In this document: piece by piece, positions 7,951-16,265 of the stretch
Layout: each line of letters begins with the position of its first letter
Position numbering within the stretch: position 1 is the stretch's first letter
NCBI GenBank assembly: GCA_964252015.1
Contig: CAXULW010000002.1
Coordinates: 158,969-222,968, forward strand
Origin: CAXSBR01 sp964252015
GTDB taxonomy: Bacteria > Actinomycetota > Actinomycetes > Mycobacteriales > Jatrophihabitantaceae
Length of the DNA: 64,000 nucleotides
Reading direction: 5' to 3'
Notes under the pieces: generated by a model
What the model was told of the DNA's origin: nothing
Database searches by the model: none
What the model saw: the letters and a program-made list of their open reading frames with translations, nothing else
Translations under genes and position numbers: made by a program

Positions 7951-8620
7951 GGATCTCGGCGCCGTACACGGCGGCCTGCGTACGTCTCTGCATGCCCAGC
8001 TTGGCCAACAGGCCCGATACGTAGTTCTTCACCGTCTTCTCGGCCAGGAAAAGGGTTTCCGCGATCTGCTTGTTGGTCATCCCGTCGGCGATGAGCCCCA
8101 GGACTTCACGTTCACGCTCGGTCAACGACGCCAGCCGCTGGTCCTGCGGCTTGCCTTCGCGTAGCCGGGCGAGCAACCTCGCGGTGGCCGCCGAATCCAG
8201 CAGGGACTTGCCGGCCGCCACCGCCCGGATGGCGTCGACCAGGAAGAGACCGCGCACCTCCTTGAGCAGGTAGCCCGCGGCGCCGGCCATGACCGCGGCG
8301 AAGATGGCGTCGTCATCGTCGTAGGACGTCAGGATGATGCAGTTGGTCTCCGGCAGCGACGAGCGGATGTCACGGCACACGTCGATCCCGTTGCCGTCGG
8401 GCAGTTGGACGTCGAGCAGGGCGACGTCAGGTCGGACCGCGGGGATACGGGCCACGGCTTCGACCGCGGAGCCGGCCTCGCCGACGACCTCGATGTCGGG
8501 TTCGCCGGACAGCAGATCGGCAATCCCCCGTCGCACGATCTCGTGATCGTCGAGCAGGAACACCCGGATCACCGCCACGGCGGGCGGTTGAGCACCGGTC
8601 AGGTCAGCGGAATCGACCAT
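7940..8620 (-). CDS. devR: DevR/DosR-type response regulator (NarL/FixJ family)
   Basis: 226 residues. The receiver domain has the acidic pair in LLDDHEIVRRG and the phosphorylatable Asp70 in VALLDVQLPDGNG; the C-terminal LuxR-type HTH reads LTEREREVLGLIADG, then NKQIAETLFLAEKTVKNYV and LLAKLGMQRRTQAAV. This last part is almost identical to M. tuberculosis DosR, including the dimer/DNA-contact helix. The start ATG lies inside the end of the kinase gene (22-base overlap), so the pair is translationally coupled; GTG codons at residues 14 and 16 are alternatives because DosR itself lacks the first 15 residues. It should bind DosR boxes of the TTSGGGACTWW type under hypoxia, NO or CO. Confidence 0.93.
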   Translation of the reverse strand: MVDSADLTGAQPPAVAVIRVFLLDDHEIVRRGIADLLSGEPDIEVVGEAGSAVEAVARIPAVRPDVALLDVQLPDGNGIDVCRDIRSSLPETNCIILTSYDDDDAIFAAVMAGAAGYLLKEVRGLFLVDAIRAVAAGKSLLDSAATARLLARLREGKPQDQRLASLTEREREVLGLIADGMTNKQIAETLFLAEKTVKNYVSGLLAKLGMQRRTQAAVYGAEIRRT

Positions 8621-10386
8621 CGCAACATCGTCCCCCTGACGTTCTCTGCGTCGGCGCTGGGCGTGGTCGGCGCGGGTGCCCCGATCTGCAGGCTGCCGCC
8701 GTGGCGTTCGGCTCGTTCGCGCAGGTTGGCCAGCCCGCTCCGCCGTCGCGTTTCGCCCATGCCGATGCCGTCGTCGGTCAGTTCCAGTACGAGTTCACCG
8801 GCGGAATAGCGCAAGGTGGCGACGGCCTGGCTGGCCCCGGCGTGCCGGGCCACGTTGGTCAGCCCCTCCCGCAACACCGCGACGACATCGTCAATGGCAT
8901 CTACGGGAACGGCCGTGTCCACCGGACCGGCAAAGCTGATGCTGGGCTGGTACCCGAGCACCGGCGCCAGTTCGGAGACGACGCTCAGCATCTGCGCACG
9001 CACCGCACCGACCCGGGGGGAAATCGGTCCGCGCAGACGGAAGATCGACGTCCGGATCTGACGGATGGTCTCGTCGATGTCGTCCACGACCTGGGAAAGC
9101 CGGGCGACCCGAGGGTCGTGGCCGAGACCCGACGCAATGCTCTCGACCGTCAGCCCGGCGCCGAACAACCGCTGGATGACATGGTCGTGCAAGTCCCGGG
9201 CGATCCGATCGCGATCCTCGAGCAACGCGACCCGTTCCCGGTCCGAGCGCGCGTCGCTCAATTCCAGCGCCAGCGCGGCGTGGTTGGCGAAGGTCGTGGC
9301 CATCTCCAGATCCGCGGACGTGAACAACGGCCGGCCCTGCAGCCGTCCGACCACCAGCGCACCGCGGGTGCGGGCCATACCGACGAGCGGGAGAACCATC
9401 AACGGGCCGAGCGGTATGTGCTCGCTGAGGTGGACGGTGTGTTCGTGCTCGAGGGCCATGTCGGGAATCAGCACCGGCTGGCCGGTCTCGATGACGATCC
9501 ACGACACCGTCCCGTCGACCGAATAGCTCAACCCGCGAAGCTGCTCGGCACCGGCTCCAGTCGCGACCTCGACCATCAACCGCCGGCCGTCCGACGTCGG
9601 CAGGACGACGTTCACCGCGTCCGCTTCGGCAATCTGCTGCAGGCGCCGGGCGATCACCTGCAACGGTTCTTCGCCGTCGCTGGCCAGCAACTGCCGGGTG
9701 ATCTCGGTGGAGGCCCGCAACCATTCCTGGCGGCGGTGGGCCTCCTGGAAGAGCCGGGCGTTCTCGATCGCCACACCGGCGGTGGCGGCCAGGGACGCGA
9801 TCATCTCCTCGTCCTCGTCCGACACCTGGTCGTGGTCGTAGCCAGTGAGGTAGATGTTGCCGAAAACCTCACCCCGGACCCGGATCGGGACGCCCAGGAA
9901 ACTGTGCATGGCCGGATGGCCGGCCGGGAAGCCGACCGAACGCGGGTCGAGGGTCAGGTCGGGTAGCCGAATCGGGCGCGGGTCGTCGATCAACGCCCCG
10001 AGCAGACCCTTGCCTTCCGGCAGATGCCCCATGGCGGCAACGGTGTCGTCGTCGATGCCGACCTGAACGAACTGTTCGAGCCCGCCGCCGGGTGCCAGCA
10101 CCCCGAGCGCTCCGTACCTGGCGTTCACCAGCTCGCAGGCGGCCTCGACGATCCGACGCAGTACCACTGGCAGCGTCAGGTCGCCGATGATCGATCGGTT
10201 GGCGCGGAGCAGCCCCTGCAGGCGCCGCTGGGCCGCAAGCACGCTCTCACTGGAGACGTCGAGCCAGTCGGCGACGTCACTCTCGCCGGTCTGGGCGTAC
10301 GCATCTGACCGCGACTCGGCCCAGGATCCCGGCTCGAGCCCGGCGTGTGCATCGTCAGGAGCGTCCGGACGGGCTGTCGCCATCAC
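8599..10386 (-). CDS. devS: DevS/DosT-type GAF sensor histidine kinase
   Basis: 595 residues: an N-terminal extension, GAF-A (about 60-215), GAF-B (about 225-380), a HisKA_3 segment with phospho-acceptor His400 in DRIARDLHDHVIQRL, and a HATPase domain with ELTDDGIGMG. In GAF-A the motif GHPAMHSFLGVP places His157 and Tyr179 exactly 22 residues apart, matching the haem-ligand His149 and distal Tyr171 of M. tuberculosis DosS. That supports a haem-bound O2, NO or CO sensor. It overlaps devR and would phosphorylate it. GAF-B probably transmits the signal, as in the mycobacterial protein. Expression control is not evident; no DosR box was seen upstream. Confidence 0.93.
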   Translation of the reverse strand: MMATARPDAPDDAHAGLEPGSWAESRSDAYAQTGESDVADWLDVSSESVLAAQRRLQGLLRANRSIIGDLTLPVVLRRIVEAACELVNARYGALGVLAPGGGLEQFVQVGIDDDTVAAMGHLPEGKGLLGALIDDPRPIRLPDLTLDPRSVGFPAGHPAMHSFLGVPIRVRGEVFGNIYLTGYDHDQVSDEDEEMIASLAATAGVAIENARLFQEAHRRQEWLRASTEITRQLLASDGEEPLQVIARRLQQIAEADAVNVVLPTSDGRRLMVEVATGAGAEQLRGLSYSVDGTVSWIVIETGQPVLIPDMALEHEHTVHLSEHIPLGPLMVLPLVGMARTRGALVVGRLQGRPLFTSADLEMATTFANHAALALELSDARSDRERVALLEDRDRIARDLHDHVIQRLFGAGLTVESIASGLGHDPRVARLSQVVDDIDETIRQIRTSIFRLRGPISPRVGAVRAQMLSVVSELAPVLGYQPSISFAGPVDTAVPVDAIDDVVAVLREGLTNVARHAGASQAVATLRYSAGELVLELTDDGIGMGETRRRSGLANLRERAERHGGSLQIGAPAPTTPSADAENVRGTMLRWSIPLT

Positions 10387-10451
10387 CTTGATCGTATCCG
10401 CCCGAGCAGGTACCCGGCGGGAAGGCGCCGGTCAGCCGGGCCGTCCGCCGG

Positions 10452-11471
10452 TCACGCCGCTTCGGTGAGCATGTCGATGAGCCGGCGCCGACGGGTGGCC
10501 GGCGTGGTGGGCGCGCGGCCGACGCGCAGCAGGACGTGGGGCTGCATCGTCAGCCGTAGCTCCCGACGCAGCATGGCCCGGGTGTTCGGCATCTCGATGA
10601 GCTGGGTGATCGGGCTGACCGCGTAGCCGTGTCGCTCGGCCTCCAGCAGCAGGTGCTCCAGGCCCTCGCCGGCCTGCAACCACGCCACGCGCGAATCCTC
10701 CGCAGTGCCCAGCAACACCAGGCACTGGTTCATCCCGGAACGCGTCTCGGTCGGCAGCTCACCGGCGCCGATGGTGTCGAACTCGCGGACGGGGACGTCG
10801 TCGTGTCCGCCCGCGGCGCCGTACGGGATGGCCGACGCCGGCACCCCGTCGTTACGCAGGTCGTCGCCGGTGGTCCACATCCGCAGCTCGGCCCGGTAGG
10901 CCGGATCGGCGTTCTCCTGGGCGTCGGCTCGCTGGCTCTGGACGGCCACGGCGACCCGATCCTCGGCCCGCGTGATCGGCATGAGTTCCGCGCTTTCGGC
11001 CGACGCGGCGGCCACGAGCACATCGACGATCTCCGGTGGCACCACCTCGGCGCCGAACTGACGCCGGTTGGTGCGGCGCGACTCGACCAGTGCATCCAAC
11101 GGCGCCAGCGCACTCGGGCCGGTTGCGAGTGGGTCGAGCTGCACGGTGATCCGGGCGAGCAGGTCCGGCCGGGTCGGGTCGGGCAGGCGTTCGACGCGAG
11201 CCTGGTAGCCGCTCGCGGCGAGGGACACCCGAGCGTTGAACAAGGCACACCCGCAGCTGATCAACATTTGCCGCCCGGACGGATCCAGGACCTCGAGTCG
11301 CCGCGTCGGGTCGGCATGGATCTCGAGGGCGTCACCGTCCAGCACGAACCGCCACGGCTGGGTGTTGTGCACGGACGGCGCGAGCGTGGCTCGGATCGCG
11401 GCCCGGCGCAGGGCTTGGGTCGACGTGCGGCTGATTGTCGTGCTGGTGGTCGTCGTCGTGGTCGCGCTCAT
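10452..11471 (-). CDS. Acg-family nitroreductase-like protein
   Basis: 339 residues from ATG 11471, chosen over an upstream frame extension because GAGG lies just before it and because it falls 16 bases after the upstream gene. A Thr/Ser-rich lead is followed by RRAAIRATLAPSVHNTQPWR, the flavin/phosphate-side signature of nitroreductases (SxHNTQPW), then two half-barrels typical of the Acg (Rv2032) subgroup with QAGEGLEHLLLEAERHGYA and SPITQLIEMP near the end. Mycobacterial Acg proteins are DosR-regulated, bind FMN, and may sequester flavin rather than reduce nitro compounds. Its position beside devSR and next to a GAF gene fits a dormancy regulon. Usual family length is about 330. Confidence 0.88.
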   Translation of the reverse strand: MSATTTTTTSTTISRTSTQALRRAAIRATLAPSVHNTQPWRFVLDGDALEIHADPTRRLEVLDPSGRQMLISCGCALFNARVSLAASGYQARVERLPDPTRPDLLARITVQLDPLATGPSALAPLDALVESRRTNRRQFGAEVVPPEIVDVLVAAASAESAELMPITRAEDRVAVAVQSQRADAQENADPAYRAELRMWTTGDDLRNDGVPASAIPYGAAGGHDDVPVREFDTIGAGELPTETRSGMNQCLVLLGTAEDSRVAWLQAGEGLEHLLLEAERHGYAVSPITQLIEMPNTRAMLRRELRLTMQPHVLLRVGRAPTTPATRRRRLIDMLTEAA

Positions 11472-11487
11472 CGACCTCGTCCTCTCG

Positions 11488-12213
11488 TCAGTCGTGCCTT
11501 GGTTCTCCTGACGATGCTCCGAGGGCACCAGGGTGAGGCAGGGCCGAACGTCCCGCGCCGACAGTTCTAAAGTCACGAGCGGGTGCTGCGTCGCTCGCCT
11601 CGGTGGGCTCGTCCACCGGACGGCCCTGTTCCCGGCGCAGCAGGTCGATGGTGTGATCGACCAGGAGTTGCGCCAGGGCGAGATCAGTCCCGGTGAGCTG
11701 GTACTCGGGGTTCCACAGGTGCAGTACGGTGCCGCGGAAGCCGGGCCCGGGGGCGCTCGCCGGCTCGACGAACGAGGTCTGTACGGCGTGATCGCTCACC
11801 CATTGTCCTGACCACGAGTCGCGCACCCGGGTCTGGCGATGCTGCTCATCGCCGACGAACGGCGCGCCGGTGATGGGCCGTTCGATGCGATAGGTGGCCA
11901 GACCGATCTCTTCGACGACGATCTGACACCGGTCGCTGAACAGGGGCACCGACAGCGCGGCCAGGCTGGTGAACACCAGCGCCGGCCACTCCGACGGGAT
12001 GAGGCCGCGCAGTCCGTCCATCACGGCGTCGGCGTGGTTGATGCGAACCGCGGTCCGGCCCGAATTGCCTAATTCTGGACGATCGAAAGACGTCATGGTG
12101 ATCCCGGAGGGCGGGGCGTTCACCGTGGTGTCCGGCGTGGAGCTGCTGCCATGGTTCAGCGGCGTGTGCGGCCGAACCGTTCCGGACCAGCTGAGATTCT
12201 CAGCCACTTGCAT
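11488..12213 (-). CDS. GAF-like domain protein linked to the DevR island
   Basis: 241 residues from ATG 12213, which has GAGAGG five bases upstream; a later ATG at 12096 is the alternative. The middle of the protein (roughly residues 60-200) reads like a GAF sensor fold: SLAALSVPLFSDRCQIVVEE, then SWSGQWVSDHAVQTSFVE and GFRGTVLHLWNPEYQLTGTD, followed by LALAQLLVDHTIDLLRREQ, the closing helix of GAF domains. There is no kinase, cyclase or DNA-binding domain. The gene ends 16 bases before the nitroreductase start, so the two form an operon. A ligand-binding or protein-partner role is likely; the ligand is unknown. Confidence 0.7.
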   Translation of the reverse strand: MQVAENLSWSGTVRPHTPLNHGSSSTPDTTVNAPPSGITMTSFDRPELGNSGRTAVRINHADAVMDGLRGLIPSEWPALVFTSLAALSVPLFSDRCQIVVEEIGLATYRIERPITGAPFVGDEQHRQTRVRDSWSGQWVSDHAVQTSFVEPASAPGPGFRGTVLHLWNPEYQLTGTDLALAQLLVDHTIDLLRREQGRPVDEPTEASDAAPARDFRTVGAGRSALPHPGALGASSGEPRHD

Positions 12214-12291
12214 CTTACCTCTCGGCGCAGGCCCGCCGAACCATTCAGCCCGATACGCACCAGCCCGACTGCGGGCCGAACGTCTCGCGAA

Positions 12292-12311
12292 CTGGTGACG
12301 TTGGTCCCCTC
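12292..12311 (-). promoter_or_regulatory. Candidate DosR (DevR) box
   Basis: On the minus strand these 20 bases read GAGGGGACCAACGTCACCAG, which fits the DosR consensus TTSGGGACTWWAGTCCCSAA at 14 of 20 positions, including the core GGGAC and the right-half GTC. It lies between the divergent GAF-nitroreductase operon (start 12213) and the DoxX-like gene (start 12411), where one box could serve both. Consensus taken from mycobacteria; binding is inferred. Confidence 0.45.
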
Positions 12312-12410
12312 GCGGCCGGGCCGTTGTCCTCAGGCGCCGAGCGTCTCGTTGAACCAGGATCGGTGATGACTGATGCCAGTCACGAGAAGCCCGCAACGAG
12401 AGGATCGACC

Positions 12411-13001
12411 ATGTTCACTCATCATTCGCCCAGCCCGATGGTGGAGCACCCCGAGCTGGTGTCGTCGCCCGTGGCGATGATGACCAGCACGGCGGCCCGC
12501 GCCCTGGCCGTCCTGCGGATAGCCACCGGGTTCATCTTCCTGTGGGCGTTCCTGGACAAGACCTTCGGTCTGCGCTACTCGACCCCCTCGGCGAAGGCCT
12601 GGATCCACGGCGGCTCACCGACCAGGGGTTTCCTCGCTTCCGTCGAGGTCGGCCCGTTCCAGTCGCTGTTCCATTCGATCGCCGGGACCTGGTGGGCGAA
12701 CACGCTGTTCATGCTCGGCATGCTCGGGGTGGGCTTGGCCGTCATCGCCGGGGTCGCATTGCGAGCCGCCGCGGTGTCCGGCGTCATCCTGGTCGCCGGC
12801 ATGTGGCTGGCCGAGTTCCCGCTGGCCCAGCACACCAGCGCCGGTGCGCCCAGCGGTTCGACCAACCCGATCGTGGACTACCACTTCCTCTACGCCGCGG
12901 CTCTCATCGTCCTGGCGCTGACCTACGCCGGTTCCACGTGGGGCCTGGGCAAGGTCTGGGCCCGGGTTCCGTTCGTACACCGCCACCCGTGGGCGCTCTG
13001 A
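12411..13001 (+). CDS. DoxX-like membrane protein
   Basis: 196 residues from ATG 12411 (GAGAGG upstream). After a 30-residue cytoplasmic lead, VLRIATGFIFLWAFLDKTFG opens the DoxX/thiosulfate-quinone-oxidoreductase DoxD-type fold, with three further membrane segments (NTLFMLGMLGVGLAVIAGVA, VSGVILVAGMWLAEFP and DYHFLYAAALIVLALTY). Proteins of this type sit in respiratory or detoxifying membrane complexes; some move electrons to quinone. Here the context (DevR box upstream, universal stress gene 45 bases downstream) suggests induction under low oxygen or redox stress. The reaction cannot be assigned. Confidence 0.78.
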   Translation: MFTHHSPSPMVEHPELVSSPVAMMTSTAARALAVLRIATGFIFLWAFLDKTFGLRYSTPSAKAWIHGGSPTRGFLASVEVGPFQSLFHSIAGTWWANTLFMLGMLGVGLAVIAGVALRAAAVSGVILVAGMWLAEFPLAQHTSAGAPSGSTNPIVDYHFLYAAALIVLALTYAGSTWGLGKVWARVPFVHRHPWAL

Positions 13002-13046
13002 CCGCACGCGTCCGTCCCAATCCGCCCGATTACCCAGGGAGCCCTC

Positions 13047-13553
13047 ATGAGCATCTATTCGCCTGAACTTGCACCTGACCCCGTCCACGTCGCCGCCAGC
13101 TATGCCGATGCGATCGTCGTGGGTGTCGACGGTTCACCGGCATCACAACAGGCCCTGCGCTGGGCGCGTTTCCTCTCCGAAACGACCAACAGCCCGTTGG
13201 CCGTCGTATCGGTGTGGGACCCGTCCGGTGTGTACGGGTGGGCGGCAGGGAGTTGGTCGGCCATGCCCGTCGATTGGAACCCGTCGCTGGAGGCCCAGCG
13301 GAGCCTGGATTCGACGGTTGACGCCGTGTTCGGAGTCCAGCGACCGGTCGGGCTCAAGTCGGCGGTGGTCGAGGGCAACGTGGCCCGGGTGCTGCTCGAG
13401 GTCACCCGCGGCGCCCGCATGCTCGTGGTCGGCAGCCGCGGGCACGGTGGGTTCGCCGGGCTGCTGCTGGGCTCGGTAAGTTCCGCGTGCGCCGAGCACG
13501 CCACGTGTCCGGTACTCGTGGTGCACGGCCACACGCCGCCTCCGCCGGCCTGA
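13047..13553 (+). CDS. Universal stress protein (single Usp domain)
   Basis: 168 residues with AGGGAG upstream of ATG 13047. One Usp domain: IVVGVDGSPASQQALRWA at the start and the ATP-binding loop GSRGHGGFAGLLLGS near the end, so it should be the ATP-binding subtype. It follows the DoxX-like gene closely and is probably co-transcribed. In mycobacteria several Usp genes belong to the DosR regulon, which this placement reproduces. It should be cytoplasmic and dimeric by family analogy. Confidence 0.9.
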   Translation: MSIYSPELAPDPVHVAASYADAIVVGVDGSPASQQALRWARFLSETTNSPLAVVSVWDPSGVYGWAAGSWSAMPVDWNPSLEAQRSLDSTVDAVFGVQRPVGLKSAVVEGNVARVLLEVTRGARMLVVGSRGHGGFAGLLLGSVSSACAEHATCPVLVVHGHTPPPPA

Positions 13554-13559
13554 GGTTCG

Positions 13560-13621
13560 CACTCCGCGCCCGCGAGGGACGCTGGAACGGTCGCTAACGC
13601 GTCCCGCCGAGGCGCGGAGTG
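13560..13621. terminator. Nested perfect stem-loop after the Usp gene
   Basis: CACTCCGCGCC at 13560-13570 pairs perfectly with GGCGCGGAGTG at 13611-13621. Inside it GGGACGC (from 13576) pairs with GCGTCCC (ending 13606). There is no T-run, which is common for actinobacterial terminators. It begins seven bases after the Usp stop. Confidence 0.6.
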
Positions 13622-13652
13622 GGTACGGCCCGGGCGCTAGCCTGTGGGCGAC

Positions 13653-14486
13653 ATGGTCGTCCTCTTCGCGTTGTTGGCCGCGGCGAGCTACGGGGTCAGT
13701 GACTTCCTGGGCGGGTTCGCCTCACGGGCGGCCAAGGCGCTCACCGTGTTGTTGCACAATTACCCGGCCGGCGCGCTGGTGATGATCGCGCTGTTGCCGC
13801 TCTTTCCCGGCCCGGTCTCGATGTCGACGTTGCTGTGGAGCGTGGCCGGCGGCGCGGCCGGGATGACCGGCGTGGGGCTGATGTACTCGGCGATGGCGGT
13901 CGCGCCGATGAACGTGATCTCGCCCGTCACCGGCGTGCTGGCCGCGGTCGTGCCCGTGCTGGCCGGGGTCGTGCTGGGTGAACGCCCGGCGGTGCTGGTC
14001 TGGCTGGGGATGGTACTGGCCCTGGTCGCGGTCGTGCTCATCACCCGCTCTCCGGACGACCATCCGCACGGGCCGTTGACGCGCGTCTCGGTGTTGATGG
14101 CCCTCGGGGCCGGGGTCGGCTTCGGGATCTATTTTGTCTGCCTTTCACGCAGCGATACCGACTCCGGGCTGTGGCCGGTGGTGATCGCCCGGGTCGCCGC
14201 GTCGTTGCTGCTCCTGCCGGTGGCGTTACGGGCCGGCGCGGTGAGCCGCATGCCGGCCCGGATCACCCTGCTGGCGTTGACCGCCGGTGCCGTCGACGCC
14301 GCGTCGAACCTGGCCTTCCTGCTGGCCAGCCGGCACGGCTACCTGTCCGTGGCCGGCGTGATCACCGCGCTGTATCCGGCCGGCACCGTGCTGCTCGCCA
14401 TCGTGCTGCTCAAGGAACGCACCGGGCGCATTCAGTGGCTGGGCATGGGCATGGCCGTCGTGGCCGTCGTCCTCATCACCGGTTGA
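13653..14486 (+). CDS. EamA/DMT-family transporter
   Basis: 277 residues from ATG 13653, with GTG 13644 as an alternative. Ten hydrophobic helices form two EamA repeats; each ends with the characteristic pattern (VVPVLAGVVLGERP and ALYPAGTVLLAIVLLKERTG). A TAGCCT hexamer ten bases upstream suggests a very short leader. DMT proteins export small metabolites such as amino acids or purines; nothing here fixes the substrate. The gene stands alone after the Usp hairpin. Confidence 0.88.
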   Translation: MVVLFALLAAASYGVSDFLGGFASRAAKALTVLLHNYPAGALVMIALLPLFPGPVSMSTLLWSVAGGAAGMTGVGLMYSAMAVAPMNVISPVTGVLAAVVPVLAGVVLGERPAVLVWLGMVLALVAVVLITRSPDDHPHGPLTRVSVLMALGAGVGFGIYFVCLSRSDTDSGLWPVVIARVAASLLLLPVALRAGAVSRMPARITLLALTAGAVDAASNLAFLLASRHGYLSVAGVITALYPAGTVLLAIVLLKERTGRIQWLGMGMAVVAVVLITG

Positions 14487-14549
14487 CGTTCACCTGCTCA
14501 GCCGGACCTACCAGACGATCGGCTGGCTGACCCGGTGTGGGTGGACGGC

Positions 14550-15521
14550 CTACCAGGCGTAGTCCTCGGGCGCGGGCTGGTGCCCGGGAAAGATCTCGTC
14601 GAGGCGGGTCAGCGTCTTGTCGTCCAGCTTCACGTCGAGCGCACGGAGGCCGGCGGTCAGCTGGTCCATCGTGCGCGGGCCGACGATGGGCGCGGTGACG
14701 GCGGGCTGGTGCAGCAGCCACGCCAGCGCGACGTCACCCGGTTCGTGTCCCAGTTCGGCCGCGAAGTCCTCGTACTGCTCGATCTGCTCCCGGTGCTGCT
14801 CCACCGCCTGCTTGGCCCGGCCCTCCAGGCGCCGTCGCCCGTCGCGGTCCTTGCCCAGCACCCCGCCGAGCAGTCCGCCCTGCAGCGGCGACCACGGGAT
14901 GAGCCCGAGGCCGTGGTGCTCGACGGCGGGAATCACCTCGCGCTCGATGTCGCGCACGATCAGGTTGTAGATCGACTGTTCGCTGACCAGGCCGAGGAAG
15001 TTGCGGCGCGCGGCCGCGGCCTGCGCGTCGGCGATGTGCCAGCCGGCGAAGTTGCTGCTGCCGGCGTAGAGGATCTTGCCCTGCGCCACCGCGACCTCGA
15101 TCGCCGGCCAGATCTCGTCCCAGCCGGTGGCGCGGTCGATGTGGTGGAACTGGTAGAGGTCGATGTAGTCGGTCTGCAGCCGGCGCAAGCTCGCGTCCAG
15201 GGCGCGGCGGATGTTCAGGGCCGACAACTTCTCCTCGTTGGGCCAATCGCCCATACCGCCGTAGACCTTCGTCGCCAGCACGGTCTTCTCGCGCCGCCCG
15301 CCACCCTGGGCGAAGAACTCCCCGACGATCTCCTCGGTGCGTCCCTTGCCGACGTCACGGCCGTAGACGTTCGCGGTGTCGAAGAAGTTGATGCCGTGCT
15401 CGTGCGCGGCGTCCATGATCGCGTGCGAGTCCTCGACGCTGGTCAACGGACCGAAGTTCATGGTGCCGAGGCACAGGCGACTGACGGACAGGCCGGTTCG
15501 GCCGAGGTGGGTGTATTCCAT
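14550..15521 (-). CDS. Aldo/keto reductase
   Basis: 323 residues starting GRTGLSVSRLCLGTMNFG. The catalytic tetrad can be placed as Asp48 (FFDTANVYG), Tyr53, Lys85 (VLATKVYG) and His126 (LYQFHHID), so the active site is intact. NADPH-side features appear in the GPRTMDQL segment near the end. The length is typical for the AKR11/12-like group. It should be a cytosolic NADPH-dependent reductase of aldehydes or ketones. It is divergent from the GNAT gene with only about 75 bases between them; no operon partner is evident. Confidence 0.92.
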   Translation of the reverse strand: MEYTHLGRTGLSVSRLCLGTMNFGPLTSVEDSHAIMDAAHEHGINFFDTANVYGRDVGKGRTEEIVGEFFAQGGGRREKTVLATKVYGGMGDWPNEEKLSALNIRRALDASLRRLQTDYIDLYQFHHIDRATGWDEIWPAIEVAVAQGKILYAGSSNFAGWHIADAQAAAARRNFLGLVSEQSIYNLIVRDIEREVIPAVEHHGLGLIPWSPLQGGLLGGVLGKDRDGRRRLEGRAKQAVEQHREQIEQYEDFAAELGHEPGDVALAWLLHQPAVTAPIVGPRTMDQLTAGLRALDVKLDDKTLTRLDEIFPGHQPAPEDYAW

Positions 15522-15597
15522 GACGCCACTCTGGCACGGCTCATTCCGCGCCGAAACGGCCGGTCCGATCCTCCGCGCGGCGCGGCATCATGTGGGT

Positions 15598-16182
15598 GTG
15601 CCCGAATTGGTGGAACCGGTCGCCCCGCCCGGACGCCTGAGCTCGCTGGCCCAACCCGTTCTCGTCGTCGACGAGTTGGTGCTGCGGCCGTGGCAGCCCG
15701 ACGACGTTCGCGCCGTCGTGGCGGCGTACCAGGATCCGGAGATTCAGCGGTGGCACGTCCGGTTCATGACGGAACCGGAAGCCCAGGCCTGGGTGCGGTC
15801 CTGGGCCGACAAGTGGCGGGCGGAGACCGGCGCGGGCTGGGCCGTCGTCGACGGGGACACGGTGGTGGGGCGGACCGGACTGCGGACGATCGATCTGGCT
15901 GCGGGTCACGGCGAGGCGGCGTACTGGGTGACGCCGTCCGGGCGGGGCCGCGGTATTTCCGCCCGGGCGCTGATGGCCGTCAGTGAATGGATGTTCGTTC
16001 TCGTTGGTCTGAACCGCATCGAGCTCGAGCACTCCACCGCCAACCCGGCGTCCTGCCGCGTCGCGCTCACCGCGGGCTACGCCGCCGAGGGCACCAAGCG
16101 ACGCGCCGTACGCCACGCCGACGGCTGGCACGACATGCACCTGCACGCCCGCCTCAACCCAAACCCGAGTTGTTCGACGTGA
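15598..16182 (+). CDS. GNAT-family N-acetyltransferase (RimJ/RimL type)
   Basis: 194 residues if the GTG at 15598 is used; GTG 15592 is equally in frame and the frame is open further upstream. LVVDELVLRPWQPDDV opens the domain, the acetyl-CoA loop reads GRGRGISARAL, and LNRIELEHSTANPASCRVA is the RimJ/RimL signature before the final strand. CATCAT at -12 to -7 is a poor leaderless -10 box. Likely role: acetylation of a protein N-terminus, aminoglycoside or small amine; the substrate cannot be told. Confidence 0.85.
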   Translation: MPELVEPVAPPGRLSSLAQPVLVVDELVLRPWQPDDVRAVVAAYQDPEIQRWHVRFMTEPEAQAWVRSWADKWRAETGAGWAVVDGDTVVGRTGLRTIDLAAGHGEAAYWVTPSGRGRGISARALMAVSEWMFVLVGLNRIELEHSTANPASCRVALTAGYAAEGTKRRAVRHADGWHDMHLHARLNPNPSCST

Positions 16183-16228
16183 GATAGCCCGCCGAGAGTC
16201 GAACCGGAGATGGTCCATCCGATGATGG

Positions 16229-16245
16229 TTGCTTGGTACAAGCAA
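16229..16245. promoter_or_regulatory. Palindromic operator of the MarR gene
   Basis: TTGCTTG gta CAAGCAA is a perfect 7-bp inverted repeat with a 3-base centre, the usual size for a MarR dimer site. Its left arm doubles as a -35-like TTGCTT, 19 bases before the TAGGGT -10 box, so a bound regulator would block its own promoter. Confidence 0.75.
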
Positions 16246-16253
16246 CTTCGGCG

Positions 16254-16259
16254 TAGGGT
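16254..16259 (+). promoter_or_regulatory. -10 box for leaderless MarR transcript
   Basis: TAGGGT lies exactly at -12 to -7 from the ATG at 16266, so transcription should begin at the start codon. Confidence 0.65.
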
Positions 16260-16265
16260 GAGGGC

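Noticed and set aside
8701..9966. 421-codon plus-strand frame over the DevS kinase
   Set aside because: Shadow of a kinase gene with all domains intact.
12240..12290. Second DosR box (around CCCGACTGCGGGCC)
   Set aside because: Only about half the consensus positions match and the GGGAC core is absent.
14535..15986. 483-codon plus-strand frame over the aldo/keto reductase
   Set aside because: Valine- and arginine-rich shadow of a well-conserved minus-strand enzyme.
16195..16215. GGTTCGACTC on the minus strand, like a tRNA T-loop
   Set aside because: Flanking bases do not form the T stem and no acceptor or anticodon arm is present.
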